Below are positions 31,604 through 38,981 of a stretch of 38,981 nt of DNA, piece after piece. The notes under the pieces are model-generated. The model made no database searches, had not been told where the DNA came from, and saw only the letters and a list, made by a program, of their open reading frames with translations. The stretch lies in NCBI GenBank assembly GCA_947071285.1, contig CAMTFK010000014.1:1-38981 (forward strand), read 5' to 3'. This DNA is from an uncultured Bacteroides sp. (lineage in GTDB: Bacteria > Bacteroidota > Bacteroidia > Bacteroidales > Bacteroidaceae). The translations under genes and the position numbers were made by a program. Numbering within the stretch: the first letter of the stretch is position 1; each line of letters starts with the position of its first letter.

Positions 31604-34600
31604 ATGAGAAAGAAATTTATATTTGCGGCTACTTTATGCTTGGCAATGTTATCTCCCGCACATAACGTCAGCGCAGCAGTACAAGAGTCGCAGGAAATAC
31701 AACAAGATGGACAAACCATACGCGGTAAAGTGATAGATAATACCGGAGAGTCCGTTATTGGTGCAAATGTCAGTATAAAAGGGACAACTAATGGGGTCAT
31801 CACCGATATTGATGGAAATTTCGTTTTAAATAATGCCAAAGGTACATTAGTCATTTCCTTTGTAGGTTACAAAACTCAGGAAATTCCAGTTGCCGGAAAA
31901 ACTGTAATTAATGTCACATTGCAGGAAGATTCAGAATTATTGGATGAGGTAGTAATCACCGGCTATGGTGCACAAAAGAAAGCATCCTTGACCTCCGCTA
32001 TCAGCCAGATTAAAGGTGATGAAGCTTTTGCCAACAAAGGTATTGCCAATGCTACGGTAGCTTTGCAAGGTGAAATTCCGGGACTAACCATTACCCGTAG
32101 TTCTTCTCGTCCGGGTAGTGAAGGTGCTGCCATGAAAATTCGTGGCGACATCTCCATCAACGGTAACTCTTCACCATTGATTATTATTGATGGTATGTCC
32201 GGTTCAATGGATGAATTGAACTCAATGGATGCAAGTGACATCGAAAACATTTCTGTATTAAAGGATGCTTCTGCCGCCATTTATGGTGCCCGTTCTGCTT
32301 CGGGCGTTGTATTGGTAACTACCAAACGGGGAAAGAAAGGTAAAGCCCAAATTTCTTATAATGGTTCTGTCAGCAGAACAATCAATGGTATTCAAATGCC
32401 TCTGGCTAATAATAGTGAGTGGTTGGGAATGTTCTATGATGCACAATACTATGATGCAGTTGCCAATAATCCAAGCTTGACCACCCCGGAAGAAATTCAT
32501 AAGAACATCAACTGGTGGATTTTCAACTCTTTTGGTGGTCCTACTTTGGATAAAACAGATATCGACCCGGCAACAGGTCAGCCAACCATTTATAAAGGAG
32601 AGAAGTTATTCAATGCCCTTAGAAACGGAAGTATCCTCACACTTCAAAATGGTGACAAAGTAGAACGTTGGGACCCCAATGTATATATGCAGGATTACCT
32701 GTACGGTCAGGCCACTTCACAAAAGCACTCGGTAAGTATTGCAGGAGCTGATGACAGATTCAGCTATCGCGCTTCTTTGAGCTACTCTGAAAACAACTCA
32801 CAGTTGAAAGTAGCAGAGGATGGAGACCAAAAGTACGGTGCACGTCTGAATGTAGATTATAATGCTACTGACTTCTTAAGATTTGAAACAAGCATGTCTT
32901 ATGATAAACGTGATATTACCACCCCGACTACTGACGTAGGAGCAGGATGGTTCGACCCCTGGTTCTGGGCTATCTATAATCAGAATGGAGATGCGTATGA
33001 TACATTTAATGGCAGCCGCAACCCGATAGGCGGACTTATTCAAGGCGGACAGAAGAAAAACTCACTGACCACTTTCCGCGGTAACATGAAAGCTACATAC
33101 GACTTCTCAAAATGGGTGAAAGGCTTTTCTCTCTCAGCTTCCGGCAATTATAAACTGGTGCAAAGAAGCATTCAGGAAACTAAGAAACCGGTATATTATT
33201 ATGACTGGGTAGGCACTCCTACCGGTAACAAACAAGGTCCCGGCTCATTGGATGAAAATATCGAAAAATGGGAAAATGTTACTTTGGGAGCTTTCGCCAA
33301 CTATGAACGCACTTTTGCCAATGTCCATGCCGTATCTGCTATGGTTGGTATGACTGCAGAGCAAGAAACATCTAAAAAAATAGGTGGAACACGCAAAATG
33401 GGAGCCCTTTATCCGGATTCCGACCTCACAGACCTTGAAGTGTGGATTAGTGGCACCAATAATGCAGCTTACGGTGGCCAAAGTTCTTGGGGATTCGTTT
33501 CTTACTTAGGTCGCGCGAACTATAGTTACGATAATAAATACTCTATCGAAGTATTAGGACGCCGTGACGGTTCTTCTAAATTATCCAAGCAACAACGTTG
33601 GAAAAACTTCTATTCAGCTTCTGGATTCTGGAGAATCTCACAAGAGAACTTCCTCAAAGACTTTTCCTGGTTGAGCGATTTGAAAGTTCGCTATAATTAT
33701 GGTAAGACCGGTAGTGTAGAAGGAATCAGCAACTACGAACGCTATTCAGCAATCAAGACTGGAGGCACTCTTTTCGGAGAAGATCCATCCAGCCACACTT
33801 CACTATGGATTGATGGCATGAGATCTGATCAACGCACTTGGGAAACAATCGACAGCCATAACTTCGGATTGGATTTTGCTTTCCTGAATAATCGTTTGAG
33901 AGGTTCGTTCGACTACTTTGTCAAGACTAATAACGGTATGTTCATCGGCGTAGATTATCCTTCTGTACTGGGTGCCGGTGCTCCGAAAACCAACAACGGT
34001 AAGCTCCGTGCCAAAGGTTGGGAACTTGCTCTTAACTGGAACGATCAGGTGGGACAAGTCAGATATAACATAGGCGCTTCGCTTTCGGATGTCTGGTCTA
34101 AGGTGCTCGAATTGACAAATAATGAAAATGTACCCAATCCGGGTAAGAATACAAGCCGACTGATTAACAAACCTATCAATGCTATTTATGTCTATCAGAC
34201 AGACGGTATTTTCCAAACTCAGGAAGAAGTGGATGCTTTCTATGAAATGTACTATTATACAGCAAGCGGAGGAGTAAAACCGAACAATATTCTTCCTGCT
34301 CCGGGAGAAACCGGACTCAACCGTCTCCGCCCGGGTGCCCGTAAACTCGTTGACCTCAATGGCGATGGCGCCATTACTACCGAAGATCTCTATTATGCCG
34401 GAGATGCAGCCCCCCGTTTGGCATTCAGCATCAAGGCAGGATTGGAGTGGAAAGGCATAGATTTCTCTGCTTTCTTCCAGGGAATAGGTAAGCAAGTCAC
34501 TTTGAGAACCGGAAATATATATGCACCGTTCATAACGAACTACACCATGCAAAACAATACATTCATAGGCAAAACCTGGACTCCGGAGAATCCGGATGCG

Positions 34601-34897
34601 CAGTACACCATCCTTTCTCGTGATAATGGTTTCAACAGATTCAATTATGAGAATAAAGATATCAGTGTACAAAACAACAGATACATCCGCCTGAAATCAT
34701 TGGTAGTAGGTTATTCACTTCCGAAGCAATGGATTGCCAAAGCCGGCCTCAGTAAACTCAGGTTCTATTTCTCAGGCGATGATTTGTGGGAATGGACTAA
34801 AATCAAAGACGGTTACGACCCTGAGCAGGGAGAAGGTAGCAATAATACATTCCCATTCAGCCGTCTGATAACATTTGGTGTGGATCTTACATTCTAA
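31604..34897 (+). CDS. SusC-like TonB-dependent outer-membrane transporter
   Basis: A 1097-residue importer that takes oligosaccharides through the outer membrane with energy from TonB. A signal peptide (cleavage near VSAA, residue 24) is followed by a carboxypeptidase-regulatory-like domain (IRGKVIDNTGESVIGANVSIKG, about 37-120). The TonB box region is DEVVITGYGAQKK. The plug contains SASGVVLVTTKRGKKGKA. The barrel ends in GVDLTF. A calcium-loop-like DLNGDGAITTEDL lies near residue 920. No N-terminal STN domain is present, so it cannot signal to an anti-sigma factor in the usual manner. It forms a lidded transporter with the SusD-like protein encoded 16 bases downstream. Confidence 0.97.
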   Translation: MRKKFIFAATLCLAMLSPAHNVSAAVQESQEIQQDGQTIRGKVIDNTGESVIGANVSIKGTTNGVITDIDGNFVLNNAKGTLVISFVGYKTQEIPVAGKTVINVTLQEDSELLDEVVITGYGAQKKASLTSAISQIKGDEAFANKGIANATVALQGEIPGLTITRSSSRPGSEGAAMKIRGDISINGNSSPLIIIDGMSGSMDELNSMDASDIENISVLKDASAAIYGARSASGVVLVTTKRGKKGKAQISYNGSVSRTINGIQMPLANNSEWLGMFYDAQYYDAVANNPSLTTPEEIHKNINWWIFNSFGGPTLDKTDIDPATGQPTIYKGEKLFNALRNGSILTLQNGDKVERWDPNVYMQDYLYGQATSQKHSVSIAGADDRFSYRASLSYSENNSQLKVAEDGDQKYGARLNVDYNATDFLRFETSMSYDKRDITTPTTDVGAGWFDPWFWAIYNQNGDAYDTFNGSRNPIGGLIQGGQKKNSLTTFRGNMKATYDFSKWVKGFSLSASGNYKLVQRSIQETKKPVYYYDWVGTPTGNKQGPGSLDENIEKWENVTLGAFANYERTFANVHAVSAMVGMTAEQETSKKIGGTRKMGALYPDSDLTDLEVWISGTNNAAYGGQSSWGFVSYLGRANYSYDNKYSIEVLGRRDGSSKLSKQQRWKNFYSASGFWRISQENFLKDFSWLSDLKVRYNYGKTGSVEGISNYERYSAIKTGGTLFGEDPSSHTSLWIDGMRSDQRTWETIDSHNFGLDFAFLNNRLRGSFDYFVKTNNGMFIGVDYPSVLGAGAPKTNNGKLRAKGWELALNWNDQVGQVRYNIGASLSDVWSKVLELTNNENVPNPGKNTSRLINKPINAIYVYQTDGIFQTQEEVDAFYEMYYYTASGGVKPNNILPAPGETGLNRLRPGARKLVDLNGDGAITTEDLYYAGDAAPRLAFSIKAGLEWKGIDFSAFFQGIGKQVTLRTGNIYAPFITNYTMQNNTFIGKTWTPENPDAQYTILSRDNGFNRFNYENKDISVQNNRYIRLKSLVVGYSLPKQWIAKAGLSKLRFYFSGDDLWEWTKIKDGYDPEQGEGSNNTFPFSRLITFGVDLTF

Positions 34898-34913
34898 CAT
34901 AATTTTAAAACAT

Positions 34914-36947
34914 ATGAGTATGAAAACCATAATAAACAAAATATTCTTAGCCTCAGCATTGACCTTGTCACTGTCTGCATGTAGCGACTTCCTCGAAAAA
35001 GAGCCATTGTCGCAAGGAACAGAAGCAATTGTCTTCAAGACTCCAGAACATTTTGTACAGGCAGCCAATGCCTTGTATAATATGGAAGGATGGAAAAACT
35101 ACGATAATAAAGCCAATTATGATGTCATGGACCGTAATCTTGATATTTCAGGGTTAGGCAGCAATGGAGGCGGTGCAGCACCGGAAAGCAACTGGCAATG
35201 GGACAAGCCTTACAGTCACATTCGTACTTGCAACATCCTATTGCAAAAGGCAGAAGAGTTCGGTGACAAAGAAGCCATTGCCCAACCTATAGGAACAGCC
35301 TACTTTTTTCGTGCATGGCAACATTTTTATCTCTTAAAACTTTTCGGTGGTGTCCCCATTGTAGACCATGTACTGGATGTAAATGACGGAGTAATATACG
35401 GCCCGCGTAAGAGTCGCTACGAAGTAGCTAATTTCATCATTGCCGATTTAGAAGCAGCTATTCCTCTACTTCCTAAAGAAAAGGATATTCCTGCCGCCTC
35501 CAAAGGAAAAGTCAGTAAAGAAGCCGCCAAAGCATTCTTAGCGCGAGTGCTACTTTATGAAGCCACATGGGAAAAATACGTTCCAAGTATCAGTTATGAC
35601 CTGGACGGAAACGGTAACGAATCGGGTGCAGGCACAGCCAAACCGGAAGGATACTACTCTATTGAGAAGATGTTGACTGAAGCCAAGAAGCTTTCAGGTG
35701 AGGTTATTACAGAAGCTGAAACCGGAACTTTCAAACTTTGGAATGAATGTGACACTTTGAGTTATTTTTACTTGTTCAACATTGATGACGGAGCAGAAAA
35801 TATTCCTAACTTCAAGAATGCAGGAAAGAAAACGAACAAAGAGTTCATCTTATACAAAAAGTATGATTATAACTTAGGCCAAGGTGGCATCAACTTATCA
35901 CATACAATTGCTACCTGGCAAGGATCAAACATCAGTACTTCATTTGGTGAAAGCTTCCTGTGCCGCAACGGATTGCCTATCCGCATCAGCAATACGGGAA
36001 ATATGTCGGACGCACAAAACAATCCGCAGTTCAAAGGTTACGATACATTCGTGGGTGAATTCCGTAATCGTGATTATCGCTTTGTAAGTTGCGCAATGTC
36101 AATCCCCGACCGCACATTCTGGAGCAGTCGTACAGAAGACGGCAGACAGCTTACAGCAGCTGGAAAGCCCTATCCTGACCCCGTATTCCCGCAAAACAAT
36201 GATGTATACAATGCTAATGATCCTGCCTATAAAAGTTCTTGCGGAGTATTCAAACCTACTCTCCGTAACAACAGTACAGCCAGTTCCTACGGCAGTCGTA
36301 AGTTCTTAATTGAAGGTGCAGGCAGATCTGTATCCAATAGCGAATCTGCAGATTTTCCGTTGATTCGTTTGGCAGAGGTACACCTAATCTATGCAGAAGC
36401 AACTTGTGAATTGGGCAATGGAGCAATTTCCGATGAAGACCTGAACTTCTCCATCAACAAAAACCGGGAACGTGCACGTGTTGCTCCATTAACAAATGAT
36501 TTAATTGCAAATGTTTGGGATGCCGGATGGTTTGACCATGCAACAGGAAAAACGATCTGTAAGAAGATGAATATGTTGGACGAAATCCGCCGCGAAAGAG
36601 CATGTGAACTCTTTGGAGAAGGCTTCCGCCTGGACGATTTAAAACGTTGGGGTATTGCCCACATCAACCTTACCGGTCAGAAGTTAGGCCACCGCATCCT
36701 TGGAACAGCTTACGAAACAGAAAAAGCTAACGATGCCAACTACTTCGGAGAACCTTGCTACTATCCGGAAAAATATCCTCTGCAGTATGGTATCTATGAA
36801 GGAACCGGACCTAATGATCCTGATTACGGACGTTCCATTGCAACTTTGGCAGGAAATTTACTCTTCAGCCAACGCGATTATCTGCAACCCATTCCAAGAG
36901 TACAGATTCGTCTGAATCCACAGTTGAAGCAAAATCCGGGCTGGTAA
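34914..36947 (+). CDS. SusD-like starch/glycan-binding lipoprotein
   Basis: A 677-residue lipoprotein that caps the SusC barrel. I use the ATG at 34914 since it gives a normal lipoprotein signal (MSMKTIINK through LSLSAC, lipidated Cys 23); the frame open further upstream would overlap susC. The TPR-rich helical fold is visible as GTAYFFRAWQHFYLLKLFGGVPIVDHVLD and SRYEVANFIIADLEAAIPLLP, with the family's C-terminal LIRLAEVHLIYAEATCELGN and IRRERACELFGEGFRLDDLKRWG. It is longer than the typical 500-600 residues. It is the last gene of the sigma-lipoprotein-susC-susD unit, followed by a terminator. Confidence 0.96.
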   Translation: MSMKTIINKIFLASALTLSLSACSDFLEKEPLSQGTEAIVFKTPEHFVQAANALYNMEGWKNYDNKANYDVMDRNLDISGLGSNGGGAAPESNWQWDKPYSHIRTCNILLQKAEEFGDKEAIAQPIGTAYFFRAWQHFYLLKLFGGVPIVDHVLDVNDGVIYGPRKSRYEVANFIIADLEAAIPLLPKEKDIPAASKGKVSKEAAKAFLARVLLYEATWEKYVPSISYDLDGNGNESGAGTAKPEGYYSIEKMLTEAKKLSGEVITEAETGTFKLWNECDTLSYFYLFNIDDGAENIPNFKNAGKKTNKEFILYKKYDYNLGQGGINLSHTIATWQGSNISTSFGESFLCRNGLPIRISNTGNMSDAQNNPQFKGYDTFVGEFRNRDYRFVSCAMSIPDRTFWSSRTEDGRQLTAAGKPYPDPVFPQNNDVYNANDPAYKSSCGVFKPTLRNNSTASSYGSRKFLIEGAGRSVSNSESADFPLIRLAEVHLIYAEATCELGNGAISDEDLNFSINKNRERARVAPLTNDLIANVWDAGWFDHATGKTICKKMNMLDEIRRERACELFGEGFRLDDLKRWGIAHINLTGQKLGHRILGTAYETEKANDANYFGEPCYYPEKYPLQYGIYEGTGPNDPDYGRSIATLAGNLLFSQRDYLQPIPRVQIRLNPQLKQNPGW

Positions 36948-36975
36948 TCCACTAAAACAGAAAAATTAATAATTG

Positions 36976-37022
36976 AATAAGGTCCGTCTTTTTCTTGATG
37001 AAAACTTACGGACCTTATTTCA
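36976..37022 (+). terminator. Terminator-like hairpin after susD
   Basis: AATAAGGTCCGT (36976-36987) pairs perfectly over 12 bases with ACGGACCTTATT (37008-37019). The 20-base loop contains its own TTTTC/GAAAA hairpin. The tail is only weakly T-rich, so partial readthrough into the GH28-like gene is possible. Confidence 0.65.
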
Positions 37023-37127
37023 TTCCTATCACTGAAAACACAATATATGAAAGACTTTTCCGTAAAAGAATAAGTAGATTTCCTCTATCATTCGTATTCT
37101 TTATATAGTAACTAATATCATAAAATA

Positions 37128-38561
37128 ATGAGACTAAGAAAATATATATTTATTGCAAGTATCCTATTGGGTACTACCCAAAGTGTAAACTCACAAAATC
37201 AACTAATTACCTATCCAGCCCCCGCAGGAGCAGAACTCATGGACGATTTCACCCTCAAAGTGCGTGAAGCCGGCAAAGACTGGCAATCAGTTGCCACCTA
37301 TCCCGTCAAAGTGGATGAAGTGCGGGAAACCAAACATACTGTTGAAAAAGCTTCTATGAGTTACTTTGATTTCTCGGGTGAAGTGGAAGTATCGGTAACG
37401 TTCAATCATGGAACAATCCAAACAGGTCGCGTCCGTCCGCTATCTTACGAAGTAACTCCTTCGATAGACGGTAATACGATGACCTTCAAGCTGAACCGTC
37501 CGCGCAACTTATCGGTAGAAGTAAATGGAGACATTTTCCATAATCTTCACCTATTTGCCAATCCGATAGATGAGAATAAACCGAAAAAACTGAAAGACCG
37601 CAATCTGATTTATTTCGGTCCGGGCATACACCAATTACCGGGAGATACACTGAATGTTCCGTCCGGGAAAACAGTATACGTAGCAGGCGGTGCCATCGTT
37701 AAAGGCTGTATCCGGGCTATCAATGCCGAGAACGTAAAAATAATGGGAAGAGGAGAAGTGCATCCTGAAGGGCGCGGCGCAGGAATCAGTATCATTAATT
37801 CCAAAAACGTATTAGTAGAAGGAGTTATCACTACCCAATGCCCCACAGGAGGGTCGGACAGCATAACGATACGTAATGTAAAAGCCATCAGTTCCTATGG
37901 TTGGGGCGACGGTATGAATGTATTTGCCAGTAACAATGTACTGTTCGACGGTGTATTCTGTCGCAACTCTGATGATTGTACCACTGTTTACGGAACACGC
38001 ATGGGGTTTACCGGCGGCTGCAAGAATATCACCATGCAAAACTCCACCCTCTGGGCGGATGTAGCCCACCCCATCTTTATCGGCATTCACGGCAATACAG
38101 AGAATCCTGAGATTCTGGAAAACCTGAATTACGTCAATATCGACATTCTGGACCACAAAGAAAAACAACTGGATTATCAAGGCTGCCTCGCCATCAATGC
38201 AGGCGATAATAATCTGATCCGCAATGTGCGTTTCGAGAACATCCGAATAGAAGATTTCAGACAAGGACAGTTAGTCAATCTGCGCATCTTCTTCAATGAG
38301 AAATATTGTAAGGCACCGGGCAGAGGCATTGAGAATATATTGTTCAAAGACATCTCATACACAGGAGAAAACTCAGAAGTCTCTATGATTTCCGGATATG
38401 ACCAAAGCCGTAAGGTAAAGAATATCCGTTTCGAGAACCTGAAAATAAATGGTGAAGTTATCCACGACGATATGCCCAATAAGCCCCAATGGTATAAGAC
38501 CGGAGATATGGCACGCATCTTTGTAGGTGAACATACAGAAGAAGTTACCTTCCGAAAATAG
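37128..38561 (+). CDS. GH28-like (polygalacturonase-type) right-handed beta-helix glycoside hydrolase
   Basis: A 477-residue secreted protein with a signal peptide (cleavage near VNSQ, residue 22), an N-terminal beta domain (about 25-150) and a parallel beta-helix with repeated NVxxxGxxxxN turns. Three acidic residues fit the GH28 active site: Asp in YGWGDGMNV and the pair in NSDDCTT, 21 and 22 residues later, the same spacing as in Aspergillus polygalacturonase II. A His in VAHPIFIG corresponds to the GHG His but is about 10 residues farther on, and the RIK motif is RIF (NLRIFF). A GH49 relation is less likely because that family has a 19-20 spacing. It probably hydrolyses a uronic-acid-containing or related glycan. 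It follows the susD terminator. Confidence 0.75.
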   Translation: MRLRKYIFIASILLGTTQSVNSQNQLITYPAPAGAELMDDFTLKVREAGKDWQSVATYPVKVDEVRETKHTVEKASMSYFDFSGEVEVSVTFNHGTIQTGRVRPLSYEVTPSIDGNTMTFKLNRPRNLSVEVNGDIFHNLHLFANPIDENKPKKLKDRNLIYFGPGIHQLPGDTLNVPSGKTVYVAGGAIVKGCIRAINAENVKIMGRGEVHPEGRGAGISIINSKNVLVEGVITTQCPTGGSDSITIRNVKAISSYGWGDGMNVFASNNVLFDGVFCRNSDDCTTVYGTRMGFTGGCKNITMQNSTLWADVAHPIFIGIHGNTENPEILENLNYVNIDILDHKEKQLDYQGCLAINAGDNNLIRNVRFENIRIEDFRQGQLVNLRIFFNEKYCKAPGRGIENILFKDISYTGENSEVSMISGYDQSRKVKNIRFENLKINGEVIHDDMPNKPQWYKTGDMARIFVGEHTEEVTFRK

Positions 38562-38589
38562 CCGTTTGAAAGGCATATACTATACATAC

Positions 38590-38642
38590 ATGACGCAAAT
38601 AACATGGATTTAAATTTGAATAAACCCTGTTATCTGCGTCAT
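38590..38642. terminator. Bidirectional terminator between the GH28-like and Spy-like genes
   Basis: The arms 38590-38607 and 38625-38642 (ATGACGCA...TGCGTCAT outer, ATAACA/TGTTAT inner, GG/CC at the loop) pair at 16 of 18 positions with a 17-base A+T-rich loop. The genes on both sides converge on it. Confidence 0.7.
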
Positions 38643-38708
38643 TTCTCGATGAGGAATATCTTATAGCAAAGATTTCCCCACTATATATATAAAAAAAGTG
38701 CCGGATGA

Positions 38709-38981
38709 TTATTTACCTCTTCTCTGCCCTCTTTGCTGTCTCATACTCTCATATTTCTTATATTGCTCCTCGGTCAGAATCTTCTTGATTTTCGCATCCA
38801 CTTCATTCCGCTTCTTTTCCATTTCTTCACGGGAAGGTCTTTCACCTGAACCATTCCGACTGGGTCGCATTTCTTCCATGGCAGCCTTGAAATCTTTAGC
38901 CTGAGTTTCATTCAGCCCTAATTCCATCACCATCTGTTCGATACGCTTTGACATGTCAGGACGTCCACCTCTGTTATCCTG
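38709..38981 (-). CDS. Spy/CpxP- or DUF4890-like small protein, 5' partial at window edge
   Basis: The visible 90 residues are charged and helical: RIEQMVMELGLNETQAKDFKAAMEEM, then SREEMEKKRNEVDAKIKKILTEEQYKKYESM and a basic Arg/Gly/Gln tail. The ELGL..TQ..DF plus ILTEEQYKKYE pattern is that of periplasmic LTXXQ/DUF4890 proteins of Bacteroidota. A Met at 38954 could be read as start, but the frame stays open to the window edge (QDNRGGRPD precedes it) with a composition typical of the family's Gln/Arg/Gly-rich stretch after the signal peptide. The true start is thus probably outside. Function in the family is poorly known, possibly envelope stress or folding. Confidence 0.7.
   Translation of the reverse strand, partial: QDNRGGRPDMSKRIEQMVMELGLNETQAKDFKAAMEEMRPSRNGSGERPSREEMEKKRNEVDAKIKKILTEEQYKKYESMRQQRGQRRGK

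Noticed and set aside
33803..34672. 289-codon open frame antisense to susC
   Set aside because: The susC product is unmistakable over this stretch; the antisense translation shows no domain.
1..38981. CRISPR arrays, tRNA/rRNA genes, IS elements, phage genes
   Set aside because: No regularly spaced repeats, cloverleaf sequences, transposase or integrase motifs were recognised by eye; a covariance-model search could still find a small RNA.

Overview
The window looks like a chromosomal segment of a gut Bacteroides or close relative (Bacteroidota). The reasons are a SusC/SusD-type polysaccharide utilization locus, several promoters of the Bacteroides housekeeping type (TAnnTTTG at -7, sometimes with TTG about 19-20 bases upstream), lipoprotein signal peptides of Bacteroidota style, a circularly permuted imelysin-like protein, and ResB/CcsA-type (system II) cytochrome c maturation. 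No tRNA, rRNA, CRISPR array, transposase or integrase was seen.

Region 1 (1-680): a long-chain flavodoxin on the plus strand, followed by a consensus -7 box and an intrinsic terminator that together could delimit a small RNA.

Region 2 (690-14746): a seven-gene minus-strand operon read from 10002 down to 690. It encodes an outer-membrane porin, a permuted imelysin-like lipoprotein, a di-heme DUF1111-type lipoprotein, a second porin, a mono-heme c lipoprotein, a Rid/chorismatase-like protein and a fused ResB-CcsA cytochrome c synthase. Divergent to it are a TetR regulator and a heterodimeric ABC exporter pair. A short motif (CGAACAATA, or CAATACCCAA) recurs in front of both arms, which suggests shared control. 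I read this as a candidate iron/redox envelope system, loosely comparable to EfeO plus a heme enzyme. That function is inference.

Region 3 (14778-23538): nitrogen-oxide detoxification and respiration. It holds hcp (hybrid cluster protein), two tandem Crp/Fnr regulators, and a minus-strand operon nrfH-nrfA-resB-ccsA-porin for ammonia-forming nitrite reduction. NrfA has the special CWTCK heme site, and the split ResB/CcsA pair is probably its dedicated heme ligation system. Inverted repeats with Crp/Fnr geometry lie about 40 bases upstream of the inferred hcp and nrfH transcription starts.

Region 4 (23639-38642): carbohydrate use. It holds a heparinase II/III-superfamily polysaccharide lyase, a membrane-spanning one-component regulator (two-component-type propeller sensor fused to an AraC-type HTH without kinase or receiver), an ECF sigma factor with no anti-sigma gene, a discoidin-domain surface lipoprotein, SusC, SusD and a GH28-like beta-helix hydrolase. 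The lyase and the GH28-like enzyme point to a uronic-acid-containing glycan, but the substrate cannot be read from sequence. The window ends inside a small Spy/DUF4890-like gene on the minus strand.
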